The translations under genes and the position numbers were made by a program. From assembly GCF_001870735.1 (NCBI RefSeq), contig NZ_MORL01000007.1, forward strand, positions 62,001-126,000: DNA of 64,000 nt, in the 5' to 3' direction. Under the pieces are notes generated by a model that saw only the letters and a program-made list of their open reading frames with translations, had not been told where the DNA came from and made no database searches. Below, in pieces: positions 1 to 9,510 of the stretch (position 1 is its first letter; every line of letters begins with the position of its first letter). Source of the stretch: Arsenicibacter rosenii (GTDB taxonomy: Bacteria; Bacteroidota; Bacteroidia; Cytophagales; Spirosomataceae).

Positions 1-1322
1 CTAAAACCAACAACAACAAACCTACCGTCAGAGGTACGGCCGAAGCTAATATTTCTGTAACTATTCTGATTGACGGAACGTCGGTGGGTACGGTTACGGC
101 CAATGCAGGCGGTAAGTGGATGTTTACCCTCAGCAATGCCCTGGCAGATGGTTCACATACGGCGAAAGCCCGTGCAACCGATGATGCCGGTAATACGAGC
201 GTGGACAGCAATACGAATACCTTTACCGTCGATACCACGGCACCCCCGGCACCTGTGGTAAGTGCCCCGGCCAACGGCTCCAGAACAAACAACAACAAAC
301 CTACTGTCAGCGGAACGGCAGAGGCCGGCAGCACTGTGACCGTTACGATTGATAACACAGACATCGGAACCACCACGGCCGATGCGTCCGGCAACTGGAC
401 ATTTACTATAAGCAGTGCGCTGTCGGATGGGTCACACACGGCAAAAGCCCGTGCAACCGATGATGTGGGAAATACGGGGCCGGATAGCAATACGAATACC
501 TTTACGGTAGATACTACGGCTCCCCCGGCACCGGTATTGAGTGCCCCTGCCAACGGCGCGGTGTTGAGTTCCGCCAGGCCCACCGTTAGCGGAACGGCAG
601 AGGCCGGCAGCACTGTGACCGTTACGATTGATAACACAGACATCGGAACCACCACGGCAAACGCATCCGGCAACTGGTCGTATACGATCAACAGTGCCCT
701 CTCGGAGGGCGCTCATACGGTCAAAGCCCGGGCAACTGATGATGTAGGAAATACTGGTATCATAAGCAGTACTAATTCGTTTACAATTGCGGCAGTACCT
801 GTCGTAAGTGGTTTTGCGTCAGCCGGGGCTTCGGTTTGTGAAGGTACTCCTCTAACACTAACGGCTACAGTCAGTAATGTGACCGGTAGCTATGCCTACA
901 CCCTGACGAATGGAAGCAGTCCACTGTCGGGGACCTCGGCGGCCACTACCTTTTCGCAGGCGCTTAATGGTGTGAGCCCCGGAAATTATACCTACACGCT
1001 GACAGTGAGTAGCAACGGGTTGAGCACAACCGCTACGACATCGGTATCGGTGGGGAGCCAACCCGCTGTCAGCAGTGTTTCGGCAGGGGGCGTGCTGGGC
1101 AACGGCACCTGTTCGGTTGCTCTGAGCGGCATCGGTGTCGGTAGTAGTTTTGTCGTGACGGGTCCTAATGGCTTTGTTTATTCAACCGTATACCGGCAGG
1201 CTGGCGCCCATACGGTTACAATACCGGCAGTCACCACGCCGGGGACCTATACCATGACTGCCTCAAGCGGCAATTGTTCGGCCGCCGTGCAGACAGTGGT
1301 GACCGGTACTGCCTGTCGATAG
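1..1322 (+). CDS. Secreted bacterial Ig-like repeat protein (3' part only)
   Basis: The reading frame is open from the window's first bases, so the N-terminus lies outside. About 440 residues are visible. The first ~260 form three Ig-like (Big-type) modules of about 93 residues, with recurring motifs such as PTVSGTAEAGSTVTVTIDN, SDGSHTAKARATDD and FTVDTTAPPAPV. DNA at 309-379 and 588-658 appears identical, which points to recent module duplication. The C-terminal ~180 residues are a different Ser/Thr-rich beta region containing two or three Cys, and no obvious type IX sorting domain is seen. Such proteins are usually surface or adhesin-like in Bacteroidota. The role here is unknown. A terminator hairpin follows at once. 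Confidence 0.85.
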   Translation, partial: KTNNNKPTVRGTAEANISVTILIDGTSVGTVTANAGGKWMFTLSNALADGSHTAKARATDDAGNTSVDSNTNTFTVDTTAPPAPVVSAPANGSRTNNNKPTVSGTAEAGSTVTVTIDNTDIGTTTADASGNWTFTISSALSDGSHTAKARATDDVGNTGPDSNTNTFTVDTTAPPAPVLSAPANGAVLSSARPTVSGTAEAGSTVTVTIDNTDIGTTTANASGNWSYTINSALSEGAHTVKARATDDVGNTGIISSTNSFTIAAVPVVSGFASAGASVCEGTPLTLTATVSNVTGSYAYTLTNGSSPLSGTSAATTFSQALNGVSPGNYTYTLTVSSNGLSTTATTSVSVGSQPAVSSVSAGGVLGNGTCSVALSGIGVGSSFVVTGPNGFVYSTVYRQAGAHTVTIPAVTTPGTYTMTASSGNCSAAVQTVVTGTACR

Positions 1323-1341
1323 AACTTTTTTTACACAAAAT

Positions 1342-1375
1342 AAAAAAGCCTGACACAATGCGGTCAGGCTTTTTT
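1342..1375. terminator. Bidirectional rho-independent terminator
   Basis: Inverted repeat AAAAAGCCTGAC / GTCAGGCTTTTT with an 8-nt loop, and A and T runs on the two sides. It sits between the Ig-repeat gene (+) and the convergent cytochrome gene (-), so it can end both transcripts. Confidence 0.85.
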
Positions 1376-1390
1376 GCTGTTAGTTTTAGT

Positions 1391-3439
1391 CTACTTTTTT
1401 TCTGTCGACAGGGAGTTGATCCAGGCGGCAATCTTTAACGCGTCTGCCTTCGGAACCTGCGGCATCGGCGGCATTTCTGTCGCATAATCCGGCCAGTTTT
1501 GTGGCTTCGGATTGTGAATCAGTTCAACAATCTGTTCGTTCGTGTATCCGCGTTTGGCGACTTCGGAATAGGCCGGACCTACCTGCCGCTTGTTCGCCTG
1601 ATGGCAGGCCAGACAGGTGTGCTTTGCTAACAAGCCTTTAACTTCGTCGTACGTTGGTGCTTTGGCGCTGGCAACCGCTTCGGTTTTCGTGGATGCCGGT
1701 TTGGTGGCGGCACCGGTTTTTGGCGCGGTTTTTGGCGTGGTTTTCGGGCGACCACTGCCTGTTTCAGGGCGATTGGTGCCTGTTTCAGGGCGACCATTGC
1801 CGGTTTCAGGGCGACCACTTGGGGTCGCCCCTACGGGGGCGGGGGTTTCGGAACTGAATGTGCTGACTTCGCTCATGGCCAGTTTCTGACCCGTCGGAAT
1901 GTTGTTCAGCGTATAGAACGCCAGCGGGTGAACCAGTGAGTACGAGCCATCGGTGCTGCGAACACCGTCCAGACGGATTTCGTGAATGTGGTAGCGACGC
2001 AGGTTGTCCACGATGATGCGGGCTTTCAGACCGTCAGCCGAGAGCTTAACCCCTTTGATCGCGTTGGTCTCACGGTTTACCGGCGGACTACCGTATACCG
2101 GGTGGTATTTGTAGATAAAGCTGCTGACCGAGTACGATGCCAGATCTTCGGCCGACTTGCGGTCAACCGGCGAGGTGAATTCGATTTCGAAGCCGTCCGG
2201 CATGGCACGGACCGCCTTCATCTCGAACGGCATTTTTTCGTTCCAGACCAGTCGCTGCAAGCCTTCGGTTGCTTCACCGGCAGAGCCCCAGCCACGGTTG
2301 GTTTCACCGACAAACAGGGAGCCGTCGTTGCCCCAGGCCATCCGGAGTACACCAGACTGGAAACCGGCGCGGAAGTCGAACGCTGCTCCCTGGAATTCGC
2401 CGTTAACTTTCTCCATGTACACCCGCATGATCTTGCTCTGCCCCTGATCACCGACCAGAATCTGCCCGCTGAACGGCCCGAAGCTGCCTTCCGGAATGGA
2501 AACAATTTCGGAGTTTGAAATCCCGAAAATGCCGTGTGGCAACCAAACAGCTGGTAGCTGCAGTTCAGGGAACTGTTCTTTCAGCGTATAGAGCGGAATC
2601 GGTGTTTCGTCGGCTACGTTTTCCGGCTTAATGGCGCGGCCCTGCTCGTTCCGGCGTTTCCGCGGGTCAATTTTTGCATACAGCTGCTGCTGCGTCAGCT
2701 TCACCGGTGAGTTCGGCATGTTGCTCCAGCGCAGACCGGCCGGGTGACCCACCCACGCGCCTTTTTTCAGGTGCCATACACCGCCCGAACCAATCCAGTC
2801 GCCCTGGTTATCGCTGTAGAACAGCTCGCCGTCGATCATACCGAGGCCGCACGGAGAACGAACCCCCGTTGCCCAGGGCTCCATTTTACCGTCTTCGGTG
2901 ATGTGCATCACCCAGCCCCGCCACGGGACACGGCTTTCGCCCGCCCACCATTCTTCGTCACCGAAGGCTACGTTGCCCGATACAAAGAATGAACCGTCCG
3001 GCGCGATTTTAGGCCCGAAGCTATATTCGTGGTAGTGACCCGATAACGGCCACGAGAAAACCGTTTTCAGCAGGTCGGCTTTACCATCCTTGTTGGAGTC
3101 GACCAGTTTGGTCAGTTCACCGCGCTGCGCACAGTAGAGCGAGCCATCTTTGTAGGCCAGCCCCAGAATTTCGTGCAGGCCTGAGGCAAATTTACGGAAG
3201 AATGGCCGGCGGCTCGTCGGGTTTTCAACGATGTAGACATCGCCGCGACGGGTACCGATGCCCAGATCACCGTTTGGCAGTACAGTCAGACCGCCGACTT
3301 CGAGCAGGGTACCTTCCGGAGCCGGTACCCGCATGATCCGGAAAAAATCTTCTTCTTTCGGAGATTCCTGCGCCTGAGCCGTCGACAGGAAGGCCGACAT
3401 CAGGCAGGTGGAAAGCAAAAGTTTATGTAAGTTTCTCAT
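1391..3439 (-). CDS. Haem c-containing sugar-dehydrogenase-like protein
   Basis: 682 residues with an N-terminal signal peptide (MRNLHKLLLS... ending TAQAQ). Residues ~30-430 look like a glucose/sorbosone-dehydrogenase type beta-propeller (GGLTVLPNGDLGIGTRRGDV, LPHGIFGISNSE, GETNRGWGS). A Pro/Thr/Arg-rich linker at ~545-595 with GRPETG repeats leads to a C-terminal class I cytochrome c domain. Its haem-binding CLACH is at about 609-613 and a Met ligand is likely in TEMPPMPQV. The protein is probably periplasmic and passes electrons from substrate oxidation to the haem. Last gene of the minus-strand locus, 5 nt after the DUF1080 gene, so probably co-transcribed. The substrate is not readable from sequence. 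Confidence 0.85.
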   Translation of the reverse strand: MRNLHKLLLSTCLMSAFLSTAQAQESPKEEDFFRIMRVPAPEGTLLEVGGLTVLPNGDLGIGTRRGDVYIVENPTSRRPFFRKFASGLHEILGLAYKDGSLYCAQRGELTKLVDSNKDGKADLLKTVFSWPLSGHYHEYSFGPKIAPDGSFFVSGNVAFGDEEWWAGESRVPWRGWVMHITEDGKMEPWATGVRSPCGLGMIDGELFYSDNQGDWIGSGGVWHLKKGAWVGHPAGLRWSNMPNSPVKLTQQQLYAKIDPRKRRNEQGRAIKPENVADETPIPLYTLKEQFPELQLPAVWLPHGIFGISNSEIVSIPEGSFGPFSGQILVGDQGQSKIMRVYMEKVNGEFQGAAFDFRAGFQSGVLRMAWGNDGSLFVGETNRGWGSAGEATEGLQRLVWNEKMPFEMKAVRAMPDGFEIEFTSPVDRKSAEDLASYSVSSFIYKYHPVYGSPPVNRETNAIKGVKLSADGLKARIIVDNLRRYHIHEIRLDGVRSTDGSYSLVHPLAFYTLNNIPTGQKLAMSEVSTFSSETPAPVGATPSGRPETGNGRPETGTNRPETGSGRPKTTPKTAPKTGAATKPASTKTEAVASAKAPTYDEVKGLLAKHTCLACHQANKRQVGPAYSEVAKRGYTNEQIVELIHNPKPQNWPDYATEMPPMPQVPKADALKIAAWINSLSTEKK

Positions 3440-3444
3440 GGAGT

Positions 3445-5331
3445 TTAGAACAGAATCGAATAACTCAGTTTACCACTGCTGACCGGAACAATCAGTTCCT
3501 GGCGGTTGCCTGCCGGACGGATAACCGGCTTAACATTACCTGCCGTTTTGATGTAGTACGACTTGCCGTCGATGAGGTACGAACCGTCGCCGGTTGCTTC
3601 GATCGTGGCCCCATCGGCCAGGCGGGCATACAGATTAGCCGCCGGATTGCTGATGGTGATGTCGCGCTGCACGCCGCTGCCGTTGTCGAGTACACGGATT
3701 ACATCCTGCACCCCTGACCCGTAGATTGTGTACAGGAACGTTGGGCGGTCACTTTCATCAAGCGAGTAGCCTTCTGTTTTGAAACCCGTACCGGTCGTGT
3801 CGGTCACCCAGGCGGCCTGTGGCGAGCTCAGTTTGTTCAGCATCAGCTGTGGTAAACCAAGGCGCTGTACCATACCTGTCGGGCGTGACGAACCATCACC
3901 CCGGCTGTTCCACATCGGTGTTGCATCCAGGAACTGACCGCGCCATACCTGCACCAGAAAGCCGTTGTCGAGGTCATACGTGTAGTGAATCTGCTTCGGA
4001 CTACCCACCGAAATCCCGTGGGTGACCCGCATCCGGCGGCCCATGCCGTTCTCGTTCGGAACGTCCATGAAGCTGCGCAGGATCGTGTTGTTCGGCGCAT
4101 GGATCAGGATCGGACCGTTGTCGTTGAAGCCACCTTCGGCCAGGTTATCGCCGATGAAAAACTCCCGCAGTCCTGAACCCTGGAGCGACAGACCGATTGA
4201 CGGCGTAGCACGGCCCTGCACTTTCGAGTAGATAATTTCAACCGGTAATTCACCGGCCGGCAATGAAACAGAGGCCGAAGAGCGGCGGTTTGAGTTAGCC
4301 CATGGGAAAACCGTTTGGTTATTGATTTTCATGGAGGTAAATCCACCTGCACCGGCCAGATTGAAGGCATATTCGCCTGCTTCCTTAATGTTGAGTAAAC
4401 CAGAATAGCGCACTAGAAAGTTATTCGGACTAACGGTAACGTTGGCCGTCAGTTTGGGGGCCGTTCCCTTTGCTTCGGGAGCCGCCTGGCCCAGGGCATT
4501 TTCCTTATCATACTGGCCGGCGTATACCGCATAGGTCAGACCGGTCAGTTCGGGGCGTGGCTTGTTGTATACTATGTAACGGATGTTCCGGAACGCTACC
4601 GGACCATGGTCTCCCTGAATCAACAGCGGCCCAATGGCTACTTCATCGTTTTTCAGCGGGCCACGGGTCGGGCCGGTCAGTTCCACGTTTTCGTGGATCG
4701 TCACGCCGTTCAGGTCGATGCGCAGGATTTTGGCGTTTTCGATTTTTTTACCGCTCTTGTCGAAGCGCGGTGCCTGGAACGAAATCCGCATGCGCTGCCA
4801 CAGGCCGGGCGCTTTGGTAGCGTTCTGGCGGGCGGCATGGCCTTCGTACCCTTTCTGGCCTTCCGGACGGCTTTCGTCCCAGCGCTGGTAGATCGACCCG
4901 TTGTCGCCGATTTTCGCCGTTTTCTGGCCCCAGCTGTCGATCAGCTGAATTTCGTAGCGGCCTTGCAGGTAAATGCCTGAGTTCGAGCCTTTGGCCATCA
5001 TGTACTCAAGCTCCATGTCTATGTCGCCATGTTCGAGCGCCGACAGCAGGTTGGCTTTGTCGCGGTCGGTCGGCAGGTTCACCAACACACCGGAGCCGGA
5101 TTTGCTGGTCAGCACATTGGTTTTGGCAAAATCGGCGGTGACATCGCTGGCAATCTGCCAGTTTTTGCCGACGTTACCGCCGCCCGGGTTCCGGAAAGCA
5201 CTCAAGTCGTTGAGCGAAACCGTGTTCGGTTGTCCGTTCTGGGCCATAGCCGGGCTGAAAAGGCCCAGGCTCAGCAGCCAGCAGCCGGTGGCAACCGAAC
5301 GCGTAAGCACTTGTGAGGGTTTTGTGAGCAT
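3445..5331 (-). CDS. DUF1080 (3-keto-disaccharide hydrolase type) protein with PA14-like module
   Basis: 628 residues with a signal peptide ending near SPAMAQ. Residues ~45-255 form a DUF1080 concanavalin-like fold, marked by GSNSGIYLQGRYEIQLIDSW and GPLLIQGDHGPVAFRNIRY. Some members of this family hydrolyse 3-keto-glycosides. Residues ~265-390 resemble a PA14 carbohydrate-binding module (FLVRYSGLLNIKEAGEYAFN...). A further ~240 residues of beta-rich sequence have no clear match. It lies between GH92 and the haem c dehydrogenase-like gene in the same operon. An oxidation-then-hydrolysis (3-keto) route is possible, but that is inference. Confidence 0.85.
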   Translation of the reverse strand: MLTKPSQVLTRSVATGCWLLSLGLFSPAMAQNGQPNTVSLNDLSAFRNPGGGNVGKNWQIASDVTADFAKTNVLTSKSGSGVLVNLPTDRDKANLLSALEHGDIDMELEYMMAKGSNSGIYLQGRYEIQLIDSWGQKTAKIGDNGSIYQRWDESRPEGQKGYEGHAARQNATKAPGLWQRMRISFQAPRFDKSGKKIENAKILRIDLNGVTIHENVELTGPTRGPLKNDEVAIGPLLIQGDHGPVAFRNIRYIVYNKPRPELTGLTYAVYAGQYDKENALGQAAPEAKGTAPKLTANVTVSPNNFLVRYSGLLNIKEAGEYAFNLAGAGGFTSMKINNQTVFPWANSNRRSSASVSLPAGELPVEIIYSKVQGRATPSIGLSLQGSGLREFFIGDNLAEGGFNDNGPILIHAPNNTILRSFMDVPNENGMGRRMRVTHGISVGSPKQIHYTYDLDNGFLVQVWRGQFLDATPMWNSRGDGSSRPTGMVQRLGLPQLMLNKLSSPQAAWVTDTTGTGFKTEGYSLDESDRPTFLYTIYGSGVQDVIRVLDNGSGVQRDITISNPAANLYARLADGATIEATGDGSYLIDGKSYYIKTAGNVKPVIRPAGNRQELIVPVSSGKLSYSILF

Positions 5332-5379
5332 TGAAAAACAAGGATTAAATTTGGTGTTTAAGGGTTCGGATCGGCGTGT

Positions 5380-7671
5380 TTATTTTTTGTCAGTTGAAAA
5401 CGAATACGGGGCATCTTCCGGCTTCGTGCCCCGCTGTTTATTCGGCGTGGCACTCATGTTGACATCAATGGTCGCTCCCTGCAACAGCGCCTGATGGCTC
5501 AGCCACGTTTTGGCGTAGGGTTTACCATTTACAGAAACCGTATTGATGTACCGGTTATCAACACTATTGTTAGAAGCATTGATAACCACTTTTTTACCGT
5601 TCTCCAGGGTAAGGGTTGCTTTTTTAAACAGCGGTGAGCCGATTACGTACTGATCGCTGGCGGGGCAGACAGGGTAGAAACCAAGGGCCGTAAACACATA
5701 CCAGGCCGAGGTCTGGCCGTTGTCCTCGTCGCCGCAATAGCCGTCGGGTGTCGGCAGATACAGGCGGTTCATGACCTCACGCAGCCAGTACTGGGCTTTC
5801 CACGGTTCACCGGCATAGTTGTAGAGGTAAATCATGTGCTGAATCGGCTGGTTACCGTGGGCATACTGGCCCATGTTAGCAATCTGCATTTCCCGGATTT
5901 CGTGGATAACACCGCGGTAGTAGCTTTCGTCGAAAACCGGCGCGAGGCTGAACACCGAATCCAGTTTGGCTGCGAATTTCTGCCGGCCGCCCATCAGGTC
6001 GATCAGGCCCTGCACGTCGTGGAAAACCGACCAGGTATAGTGCCAGCTGTTGCCTTCCGTAAAGGCATCACCCCACTTAAACGGGTTGAACGGTGTCTGG
6101 AACTGTCCGTCCTGATTCTTACCGCGCATCAGACCGGTCTGCGGGTCAAACAGGTTTCGGTAGTTCTGCGAGCGTTTGGCAAACAGGTCGATTTCGGCCT
6201 GCGGGCGTTTGAGGGCTTTGGCCAGCTGGTAAATAGCAAAGTCATCGTAGGCGTATTCGAGGGTACGGGCGGCGTTTTCGTTGATTTTTACGTCGTACGG
6301 CACATACCCCAGTTTGTTGTAATACTGCGCGCCACGGCGGCCAACGGCATCCATCGGGCCTTCGTTATTGGCGTTTTTCAGCAGGGCTTCATACAGAGTA
6401 TTGATGTCGTAGCCACGGCCGCCTTTCAGATAGGCTTCGGCCACGATTGACGCCGAGTTCGATCCCACCATCACGTTCCGCAGGCCAGGGCTTGCCCATT
6501 CCGGCAACCAGCCACCTTCTTTGTAGGCGTTGGCCAGACCTTCCTGCATCTGGTTATTCAGCGACGGGTACATCAGGTTCAGGAACGGGAACAGCGACCG
6601 GAACGTATCCCAGAAGCCGGTGTCGGTAAACATATAGCCCGACCGTACTTCGCCGTTGTAGGGGCTGTAGTGAACCACCTTGTTGGCGGCATCAATCTCA
6701 AAAAACTTACGCGGAAACAGCAGAGCGCGGTACAGGCACGAGTAGAACGTACGGGTCTGATCGATGCTGCCGCCTTCGATTTTCACGCGGTTCAGCTCTT
6801 TATTCCAGGCCGCCTTGCCTTTGGCCATCACGGCGTTGAACGAGTCAGTGCCCAGTTCGCGGAGGTTCAGTTCGGCCTGCTCGTAGCTGATAAACGACGA
6901 GGCAACGCGGATATGTACCTGTTCGCCCTTGGTGGTTTTAAACCCGACCACCGCGCCCACGTGAGCTGCCTGGAGTTCGAGGGTGTCTTTCGCGATTTTA
7001 TAGTTCTTCCAGCCCTGCGCCATGGCAAACGGTTTGTCGAACGTCAGCACGAAATAGTTTTTGAAATTGGCAGGGACCCCGCCGCTGTTTTTAGTCGTAT
7101 ACCCGATGATTTTCCGTTGCGACGGGATCACTTTTACGTATGAGCCACGATCGAACGCATCGAGAATAACAAATGAACTGTCGGATTTGGGAAACGTCAG
7201 CCGGAACATGGCAGCCCGTTCTGTGGGTGCAATTTCAGTGGTAATGTCGTGATCAGCGAGGTAGACGCTGTAGTAGTAGGGTTTGGCCACTTCGGCTTTG
7301 TGGGAAAACCAGCTAGCCCGGCTGTCTTCGTCGATCCGGAGTTTGCCGCTGACGGGCATAATCGAGAACTGGCCGTAATCATTCATCCAGGGCGACGGCT
7401 GGTGCGTCTGCTTAAACCCGCGGATTTTGTCGGATGCATACGTATACGCCCATCCGTTTCCCATCTTGCCGGTTTGCGGCATCCAGAAATTCATCCCCCA
7501 GGGCATGGCAATGGCAGGGTAGGTGTTTCCGTTGGAAAGCGACGGTTTAGAGTCGGTACCCATCAGGGTGTTAATCCACTCGACGGGGTCGGTAACGTTG
7601 GTAACTTGCTGGGCGTTGGCCTGGTAAGCCAAACCGGTAGTGAGTAGTAAAGCGATTAGGCGTTTTTTCAT
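5380..7671 (-). CDS. GH92 family alpha-mannosidase-like glycoside hydrolase
   Basis: 763 residues from the ATG at 7671. An upstream in-frame ATG at 7716 is less likely, because the signal peptide MKKRLIALLLTTGLAYQANA begins at 7671, preceded by a GGGGGA stretch. Family marks include DPVEWINTLMGTDSKPSLSNG near the N-terminus, EGNSWHYTWSVFHDVQGL in the middle, and GDEDNGQTSAWYVFTALGFYP near residue 647. GH92 enzymes are Ca2+-dependent exo-alpha-mannosidases acting on N-glycans or yeast mannan. The protein is probably periplasmic or surface-associated. It sits downstream of SusC/SusD, which suggests the locus imports mannose-containing glycans, but the linkage cannot be told from sequence. Confidence 0.93.
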   Translation of the reverse strand: MKKRLIALLLTTGLAYQANAQQVTNVTDPVEWINTLMGTDSKPSLSNGNTYPAIAMPWGMNFWMPQTGKMGNGWAYTYASDKIRGFKQTHQPSPWMNDYGQFSIMPVSGKLRIDEDSRASWFSHKAEVAKPYYYSVYLADHDITTEIAPTERAAMFRLTFPKSDSSFVILDAFDRGSYVKVIPSQRKIIGYTTKNSGGVPANFKNYFVLTFDKPFAMAQGWKNYKIAKDTLELQAAHVGAVVGFKTTKGEQVHIRVASSFISYEQAELNLRELGTDSFNAVMAKGKAAWNKELNRVKIEGGSIDQTRTFYSCLYRALLFPRKFFEIDAANKVVHYSPYNGEVRSGYMFTDTGFWDTFRSLFPFLNLMYPSLNNQMQEGLANAYKEGGWLPEWASPGLRNVMVGSNSASIVAEAYLKGGRGYDINTLYEALLKNANNEGPMDAVGRRGAQYYNKLGYVPYDVKINENAARTLEYAYDDFAIYQLAKALKRPQAEIDLFAKRSQNYRNLFDPQTGLMRGKNQDGQFQTPFNPFKWGDAFTEGNSWHYTWSVFHDVQGLIDLMGGRQKFAAKLDSVFSLAPVFDESYYRGVIHEIREMQIANMGQYAHGNQPIQHMIYLYNYAGEPWKAQYWLREVMNRLYLPTPDGYCGDEDNGQTSAWYVFTALGFYPVCPASDQYVIGSPLFKKATLTLENGKKVVINASNNSVDNRYINTVSVNGKPYAKTWLSHQALLQGATIDVNMSATPNKQRGTKPEDAPYSFSTDKK

Positions 7672-7816
7672 TTTATATAATCCCCCGGTTTGTTGGTAAC
7701 CGGGTACAGGATTCACAATAAATAGCCCTGAACGGTGAGTAAAGACAGAATACCCTGAGCGCGGGCCGGATCACTCAATCACAAACCACACAATCTCAAC
7801 TGCGTTTGCCCCGTCG

Positions 7817-7852
7817 GGCCTGAGGAGTTTGCCGGAGCGCCCTCCTCAGGCC
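7817..7852 (-). terminator. Hairpin after susD, possible attenuator or terminator
   Basis: An 11-bp perfect inverted repeat, GGCCTGAGGAG / CTCCTCAGGCC, with a 14-nt loop, 25 nt downstream of the susD stop on the minus strand. It has no T-run, so it may instead stabilise the susCD mRNA or partly attenuate read-through into GH92. Confidence 0.45.
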
Positions 7853-7876
7853 GGGGCTGTTAAGGGTTAGGCTGGA

Positions 7877-9496
7877 TTAGTAGCCGGGGTTTTGTTTCAG
7901 GTTCGGGTTTGCCGCCATCTGGAGCTGCGGAATCGGGAACAGGTTCTTCGATTCGTTGCTTGGCTGGTGATCCCACCATGAATACGTATGGAACGCTCCG
8001 AAACGGATCATGTCGGTCCGGCGCTTGCCTTCGAAGATAAACTCACGACCACGCTCTGCCAGCAGTTCCGGCATCGTCAGGGTAGTGGTTGTATAGGCTT
8101 CCTTGGCGAAATCAGCCGCGCTGAACGCCCGTTTGCGGGTGTCATTGATCAGCTGAACGGCTTCGGCGGTGGCCGTTCCGTTGTTTTTACGCATCAGCGC
8201 TTCCGCCTTGTTGAAATAGATGTCGGTCAACCGGTACAGCGCCCAGTCGTTGCTCCAGTACTTCGCTTCCGACTGACGGCCGGGGCGGTACTTATTAAAG
8301 CGCGCGCCGCTGTTTTCCTCCCCGTCGATCATCGTCGAACGGGTGCCCCCTTCCGACGCACGACGGATTTCCTTCACGAATACCAGCTGCTTGCCTTTGT
8401 ATTCTTCCGTTGCCAGCACCGGCTGCGACGGGTTGGCGGCATACACCTGCGGACCGATCAGCATCCAGGTCGATTTCCGGAGGTCATTGTCCTTAAACGC
8501 ATCGTAGGCACTCGGGATAACCACCACCCCATTGTTGCCGTTGGCGTCACCGTCGTAGATGAACCGCTGGGCAAAGTGGTAGAAGTCGCCGCTCCAGCCG
8601 CAGCGTGTCGGCGTAAGCTGGTAGTCATACACCAGCTGGAACAGGATTTCTTTTGAGTTGTCGTTGGTGTTGCTGTACGTAGCGAGCAGGTCACTGTCCA
8701 GCGCCGGAGTGCCGTTCAGACCGCCGGTTTCGCCTTTCATGATTTTGTCACAAGCCGCGATACACTCATCCCAGCGCGCCGTACCTGACCACACCTGTGC
8801 GTTCAGGTACAGTTCCGACAGCATCGAATAACCGGCCGCCTTGGTAATCCGGCCGATCATGGCCTTGCTCAGGTTCGGCAGTTTGTCAACGTTTTCCTTC
8901 AGCTCTTTTTCGACGAAGGCAAAGATCTCAGCACGCGGCACCGTCGGCGGACTCAGGGGCGTTCCCACCGTTGTCACGAGCGGGATGTTGCCGTAGAGGT
9001 CCATGAGCTTCATGTAGTGGTAGGCCCGGAACACTTTCAGCTCCGCCAGGAAGGCATCGCGCTCTTGGTTAGAAACACCGGCCGCCTGGAAGTTGATCTT
9101 GTCGAAATCGCCGATGGTGTTGTTACAAAAACCGATACCGGTAAAAATCAGCCGCCATGGGTCCCAGATGTTGCTTTCAGTATATACCCAGCTGTGGCCG
9201 TGCAGACGGATCCACTGCGCGTCGTCGTAGCCGTGACGGCCTTTTTGCGGCCATGCCAGCTGATCGGCCGAGAATTCGTTCAGGCGCCAGAAGCTGCGCT
9301 GGCCGGTCGGGGCCATCCAGGCATTGGCGTGGGTATAAGGCCGCAGTACGGCCGACAGAATTTCCTGACGGTTATTATAAAAGTTATCGGCACTGATCTG
9401 GCTATACAGCGTTTCGTCGAGGTTTGTACAGGCATTCATGCCAGACATCACGCCAACCAGTCCGGTCATCAAAAGTCCTTTTGTTATGCGATTCAT
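7877..9496 (-). CDS. SusD/RagB family outer-membrane nutrient-binding lipoprotein
   Basis: 539 residues. A lipoprotein signal peptide ends in a lipobox with Cys23 (VMSGMNAC). The N-terminal helical repeats typical of SusD are followed by the usual C-terminal segment (LTDIYFNKAEALMRKN, ELLAERGREFIFEGKRRTDM, FPIPQLQMAANPNLKQNPGY). SusD proteins form the lid over a SusC transporter and capture glycan at the cell surface. The gene starts 14 nt after the stop of the paired susC gene, so the two are translated from one mRNA. Ligand specificity is unknown. GH92 next door suggests a mannoside. Confidence 0.95.
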   Translation of the reverse strand: MNRITKGLLMTGLVGVMSGMNACTNLDETLYSQISADNFYNNRQEILSAVLRPYTHANAWMAPTGQRSFWRLNEFSADQLAWPQKGRHGYDDAQWIRLHGHSWVYTESNIWDPWRLIFTGIGFCNNTIGDFDKINFQAAGVSNQERDAFLAELKVFRAYHYMKLMDLYGNIPLVTTVGTPLSPPTVPRAEIFAFVEKELKENVDKLPNLSKAMIGRITKAAGYSMLSELYLNAQVWSGTARWDECIAACDKIMKGETGGLNGTPALDSDLLATYSNTNDNSKEILFQLVYDYQLTPTRCGWSGDFYHFAQRFIYDGDANGNNGVVVIPSAYDAFKDNDLRKSTWMLIGPQVYAANPSQPVLATEEYKGKQLVFVKEIRRASEGGTRSTMIDGEENSGARFNKYRPGRQSEAKYWSNDWALYRLTDIYFNKAEALMRKNNGTATAEAVQLINDTRKRAFSAADFAKEAYTTTTLTMPELLAERGREFIFEGKRRTDMIRFGAFHTYSWWDHQPSNESKNLFPIPQLQMAANPNLKQNPGY

Positions 9497-9510
9497 AGGG
9501 TAGGTTCTGA

